Shown: positions 4,595 to 7,312 of the stretch, in pieces
Layout: the number at the start of each line of letters is the position of its first letter
Numbering within the stretch: position 1 is the stretch's first letter
NCBI GenBank assembly: GCA_963923035.1
Contig: CAWUKT010000149.1
Span: 1 to 7,312 of the forward strand
Length of the DNA: 7,312 bases
Reading direction: 5' to 3'
From: CAWUKT01 sp963923035
Lineage (GTDB): Bacteria > Bacteroidota > Bacteroidia > J057 > JADKCL01
Notes under the pieces: generated by a model
Told to the model about the DNA's origin: nothing
The model's database searches: none
The model's input: only the letters and a program-made list of their open reading frames with translations
Made by a program: the position numbers and the translations under genes

Positions 4595-7075
4595 ATGCCC
4601 ACAATCATCCACCAACTCCACCAGCTTATTCGTCGGAATGAGTTCCGGCCTGCATTCACCCTCCTCGACCAGTTCATAGGAGACCGCACACCGTACCACA
4701 ACCAATTGATCCAACTGAGGGGCCGTTTTAATGATCAAGTGGATCGGCACATTGCAGGGGCCTTGTCAGAGACAGATCAGATTCTATTAGTCAATCAGAT
4801 CAGGGAAGCAGTGCTGGAATTCCTGGAACAGATTGGGTATCTGATTGAAACGGAAGAGGGAATGAATGAAGAAGAATGGGCGGAGTTCAGGGAGACGTTA
4901 ATTACCCGGGTGGTCAATCAGAAAAACATCAACTACGGTACCATTTCCAATGTCGGTAGTGTCTCTTTCGGTGATACCATTCACCAAACCGTCCATATAC
5001 CCAATCCTACGGTTCCAAAGGAATTGACGGCTTCCCTCCCCCGGCGGTCCCGGGATCAACTCATAGGCCGGGACCGGGAGCTTGAATCGCTAAGGAAGGC
5101 GCTCCTATCACAGCAAAGTGTCTGTGTGGTCAATGGGATTGGCGGCATTGGCAAGACTTCGCTCGCGGAGGCGTACGTCTACGCCCACTACGACGACTAC
5201 GCCCATATTGCCTGGGTTACCCAGGACAGCGAGGACCTCCTCCAATCCTTCCTTACTGCGCGAACCTTGCAAATGAACCTTGGAGTACCAGAAGGCATTA
5301 CCGATCGAGACCAGTTATTTGCAGAGGTCCTTAACCGCATGAAGGCGCTGAATGGGGAACCGTGCCTGTTGGTTTTGGACAATGCAGAACTGAGCGCAGC
5401 GGAGTTCCGGCACCAATTGCCGCAGGGGCCGAAGTGGCATGTACTGTTTACTTCACGGCATGAGATTCCGCATCTGCCCCAGTTTCCATTAGACCATTTA
5501 GCTCCTGAGCAGGCTTTAAAGCTATTTCATTCCTTTTGTCCTGATCTCAAGGAAAAGGAACGCATCCAAACACTATTGGAGGGGATCGAATACCATACCC
5601 TAACGGTAGAACTACTCGCCAAGACCGCGTTTCACCAGATGCTGACAATGAATCAACTCGAGGCGGCATTGCCTTCGGATGCTTTGGCAGGAATTCACAT
5701 TGCCCATTCCAAGGACAAGGTTGAGCGGGTAATGGGGTATTTGACTCGTATCTTCGATGTGCAGGGGAAATTTGATGGGCGGGAGCGGGTTTTGCTGCAG
5801 TATTGGGCCTGTTTGCCGCCGATATTTTTGTCCTTGGATCAATTGAGGGCAGTACTGCCGGAAGAGGTCTATGGAGCAGAAGGCTTTGGCGGCTTGTTGA
5901 ATGGGTTGGTCCAGCGGGGGTGGTTGCAGAAGGGAGATGGACGAACCTTTAAAATTCACCGAGTGGTGGCGGATGTATTGTGGCGGCAGTTTGAGGTGAG
6001 CGTAGAGGAAGTGGAGCCGTTGATTGAGCGGATAGATGGGCTGCTGTCCTTTGATGATAATAGTGAGAGTCCATTAAGCAGATTTCCATTTATGCCATTT
6101 GGGCAGGTTATAGTAGAACGGTTTCGAGAAGAAAAGAGTGATCCTATTGCAGACATAACCTTTGCTTTAGCCACCCTATATCGCCATGCAGGGGACTACA
6201 AGAATTCGGAACGATTTTACAAAAAAGAAATAACTATAAGAGAGTTTGTGAATGGTATTGAAAGCTCCAAAGCTGCAAATGCCTATTCAAATTTGGCAAT
6301 TGCTCTTAAGTATTTGGGTAGATTCAAAGAAGCAAAAGAATTTCAAGAAAAGTCAGTTGAATCCGATGAGCAAAATTTTGGAACTGATCATCCTATTACA
6401 GCAAGTCGCTACTCAAATCTTGCGATGTTATTGAAACATTTAGGCGATTACCAAGGGGCAAAAGAATTGATGGAAAAGGCTCTAAAGTCAGACCAAAGCA
6501 ATTTCGGAGTAGACCATCCCAAAACGGCGTTGAGATACTCAAATCTCGCTACCGTACTGAATGATATTGGGGAATACGAACAGGCAAAAGAATTAATGGA
6601 GAGGTCAATTTCTATTACCGAAAAGATTCTAGGAATTGACCACCCCAATACAACTATGCGTTATTCTAATTTGGGGATGGTTTTAAAAAATCTAAAAGAT
6701 TATCCTAATGCAAAGATTTTACTCGAAAAAGCTTTGGATTGGAACCAAAAAAATCTGGGAATTAATCATCCAAACACTGCAAAAAGCTACTCAAACTTAG
6801 CCCTAGTTTTAACTGCTTTAGGTGAATTCGCCAGAGCAATAGAATTAATGGAAAAATCATTGTCTATATCAAAGCACCAATTTGGAGATGAGCACCCAAC
6901 CACCGCAAAACGCTATAACTACTTGGCAAAAATTTACGGAGAGATAAAGCAATACCCGCAAGCATTAAAACTTCATAAGAAAGCAATTTCTATAGCCAAG
7001 AAGGTCTTACCAAGGGGGCATCCTAGTATTTTAAGGTATGAGAAAAACCTTCAAGAGCTTATCGAGATAGAATAA
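4595..7075 (+). CDS. STAND NTPase: EAD-like domain, NB-ARC, TPR repeats (NLR-like sensor)
   Basis: 826 residues, soluble. Residues 1-88 form a small helical domain (IHQLHQLIRRNEF, then AFTLLDQFI, LIQLRGRFNDQ and NQIREAVLEFL). It resembles the effector-associated domains, perhaps EAD11-type, that pair STAND proteins with separate effectors through like-like contacts. A Gly/Asn/Ser linker with NINYGTISNVGSVSFGD (111-127) follows. The NB-ARC NTPase shows LIGRDREL (156-163), Walker A GIGGIGKT (181-188; K187), Walker B LLVLD (258-262), FTSR with sensor arginine R288, LAPEQALKLF (302-311), a GLPL-like LTVELLA (336-342) and an MHD-like IHR with H455. All core residues look intact. Residues 519-812 are seven near-42-residue TPR units of kinesin-light-chain type, likely the ligand sensor. 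By family precedent, a trigger bound by the TPRs would permit ATP-dependent oligomerisation and effector recruitment. The ATG at 4595 is the only in-frame ATG after the stop at 4541-4543. No effector domain is fused. G/C content falls sharply near residue 485. An antiphage or self/non-self role is inferred from architecture; a regulatory ATPase is the alternative. Confidence 0.93.
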   Translation: MPTIIHQLHQLIRRNEFRPAFTLLDQFIGDRTPYHNQLIQLRGRFNDQVDRHIAGALSETDQILLVNQIREAVLEFLEQIGYLIETEEGMNEEEWAEFRETLITRVVNQKNINYGTISNVGSVSFGDTIHQTVHIPNPTVPKELTASLPRRSRDQLIGRDRELESLRKALLSQQSVCVVNGIGGIGKTSLAEAYVYAHYDDYAHIAWVTQDSEDLLQSFLTARTLQMNLGVPEGITDRDQLFAEVLNRMKALNGEPCLLVLDNAELSAAEFRHQLPQGPKWHVLFTSRHEIPHLPQFPLDHLAPEQALKLFHSFCPDLKEKERIQTLLEGIEYHTLTVELLAKTAFHQMLTMNQLEAALPSDALAGIHIAHSKDKVERVMGYLTRIFDVQGKFDGRERVLLQYWACLPPIFLSLDQLRAVLPEEVYGAEGFGGLLNGLVQRGWLQKGDGRTFKIHRVVADVLWRQFEVSVEEVEPLIERIDGLLSFDDNSESPLSRFPFMPFGQVIVERFREEKSDPIADITFALATLYRHAGDYKNSERFYKKEITIREFVNGIESSKAANAYSNLAIALKYLGRFKEAKEFQEKSVESDEQNFGTDHPITASRYSNLAMLLKHLGDYQGAKELMEKALKSDQSNFGVDHPKTALRYSNLATVLNDIGEYEQAKELMERSISITEKILGIDHPNTTMRYSNLGMVLKNLKDYPNAKILLEKALDWNQKNLGINHPNTAKSYSNLALVLTALGEFARAIELMEKSLSISKHQFGDEHPTTAKRYNYLAKIYGEIKQYPQALKLHKKAISIAKKVLPRGHPSILRYEKNLQELIEIE
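6149..7030 (+). repeat. Seven 126-bp TPR-encoding units in strict register
   Basis: The 3' third of the STAND gene is a head-to-tail array of 126-base units starting at 6149, 6275, 6401, 6527, 6653, 6779 and 6905, each encoding 42 residues; the last is followed by a short capping helix. Units two to six share YSNLA near the start, and units two to seven an HP-containing turn near the end (DHPIT, DHPKT, DHPNT, NHPNT, EHPTT, HPSI). The first unit is the most diverged and lacks both. Some DNA identity persists between units: GGCAAAAGAATT followed by GATGGA or AATGGA occurs in the third and fourth. The array is AT-rich compared with the upstream part of the gene. Confidence 0.9.
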
Positions 7076-7130
7076 GAACTAAACTACGAAACGTGTAAAA
7101 AAACTTTTAAACCACTTCTGTCAACAATTC

Positions 7131-7157
7131 TTTTTTGAAATCTTTGATTTCAGAGAA
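7131..7157 (+). other. AT-rich stem-loop downstream of the STAND gene
   Basis: TGAAATC (7136-7142) pairs perfectly with GATTTCA (7146-7152) around a TTT loop. The stem can extend outward through T-A and G-U pairs to 7131 and 7157. It begins 55 bases after the STAND stop codon. The T-run precedes the hairpin in the sense direction and no U-tract follows, so it is not a canonical terminator. The remainder of 7076-7215 is AT-rich, with no gene or other site that I can support. Confidence 0.3.
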
Positions 7158-7215
7158 CCACTCTTGAGTTCAAAGCCAAGTAAAATTAGTTTTTTCAGAT
7201 AAGTCGTCCCATTTG

Positions 7216-7312
7216 GGGCCGGGGGAGCCCGCCCCAACGGGCGCGGCGGGCGGGGGGGGGGGGGGGGCGGCGGGGCGCGCGGGGGGGGGGGGGGTGGGGG
7301 GGGGGGGGGGGG
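7216..7312. other. Poly-G contig end (probable sequencing artefact)
   Basis: After about 7215 the sequence collapses into G/C blocks and then long runs of G, broken by single C or T bases. There is no codon structure or regular repeat unit. It follows immediately on AT-rich sequence with no transition. Long G runs at a contig end are typical of no-signal base calls from two-colour chemistry or of poor long-read ends. It should be trimmed before any analysis of composition, quadruplexes or ends. Confidence 0.8.

Noticed and set aside
4554..4676. Upstream ATG considered as an alternative start or leader peptide for the STAND gene
   Set aside because: It is out of frame with the STAND gene, and the short frame ends inside it without a meaningful peptide. 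A translational-coupling role cannot be supported.
4505..4750. 81-codon open frame on the minus strand overlapping the STAND start, considered as an antitoxin-like partner
   Set aside because: Starts inside the STAND gene, antisense to its EAD-like domain, with no recognisable fold and no promoter-like sequence.
6149..7030. 126-bp periodicity considered as a CRISPR-like or non-coding tandem array
   Set aside because: The units are in frame and encode canonical TPR helices. There are no short conserved repeats separated by unique spacers.
7131..7157. AT-rich hairpin as intrinsic terminator of the STAND gene
   Set aside because: The T-run lies before the stem in the sense direction and no U-tract follows. 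The stem is weak outside the central 7 bp.
7216..7312. G-rich end as telomere, quadruplex switch or homopolymer tail
   Set aside because: No regular unit; interrupted long G runs; an analogous low-information run at the other end. Best explained as base-calling artefact.

Overview
The window looks like a complete short contig from a Bacteroidota bacterium, most likely of the Saprospiria (Lewinella/Haliscomenobacter-type relatives). Three things suggest this: a C-terminal type IX secretion (T9SS) type A sorting domain, found only in Bacteroidota; a protein of an all-helical family I recognise mainly from Saprospiraceae; and the absence of strong Shine-Dalgarno sequences. Assignment below phylum is inference. 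The outermost bases (about 1-60 and 7216-7312) are near-pure G/C runs that look like assembly or read-end artefacts.

Layout. Three genes lie on the minus strand, in transcription order from right to left. First is a 479-residue cytoplasmic all-helical protein of unknown function (2986-4425). Next is a 209-residue lipoprotein (2202-2831), then a 645-residue secreted protein with a T9SS sorting tail (161-2098). A strong stem-loop (114-141) follows the last one. A 169-bp AT-rich divergent spacer (4426-4594) separates them from the single plus-strand gene, an 826-residue STAND NTPase (4595-7075). No tRNA, rRNA, CRISPR array, transposase or integrase is visible.

The STAND gene is the item of interest. 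It has a small helical N-terminal domain resembling an effector-associated domain (EAD), a short Gly/Asn/Ser-rich beta-prone linker motif, an NB-ARC-type NTPase with a winged-helix region, and seven 42-residue TPR units of the kinesin-light-chain type. This is the architecture of bacterial NLR-like conflict or immune sensors in which the effector sits on a separate polypeptide. No obvious effector is present, and the contig ends about 240 bp after the gene. Base composition drops sharply within this gene, at the junction between the NTPase part and the TPR part. This suggests the sensor half has a different history from the switch half.

The lipoprotein and the T9SS cargo are both envelope or surface proteins, 103 bp apart on the same strand, and could be co-expressed. 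Nothing in the sequence ties them functionally to the STAND gene.
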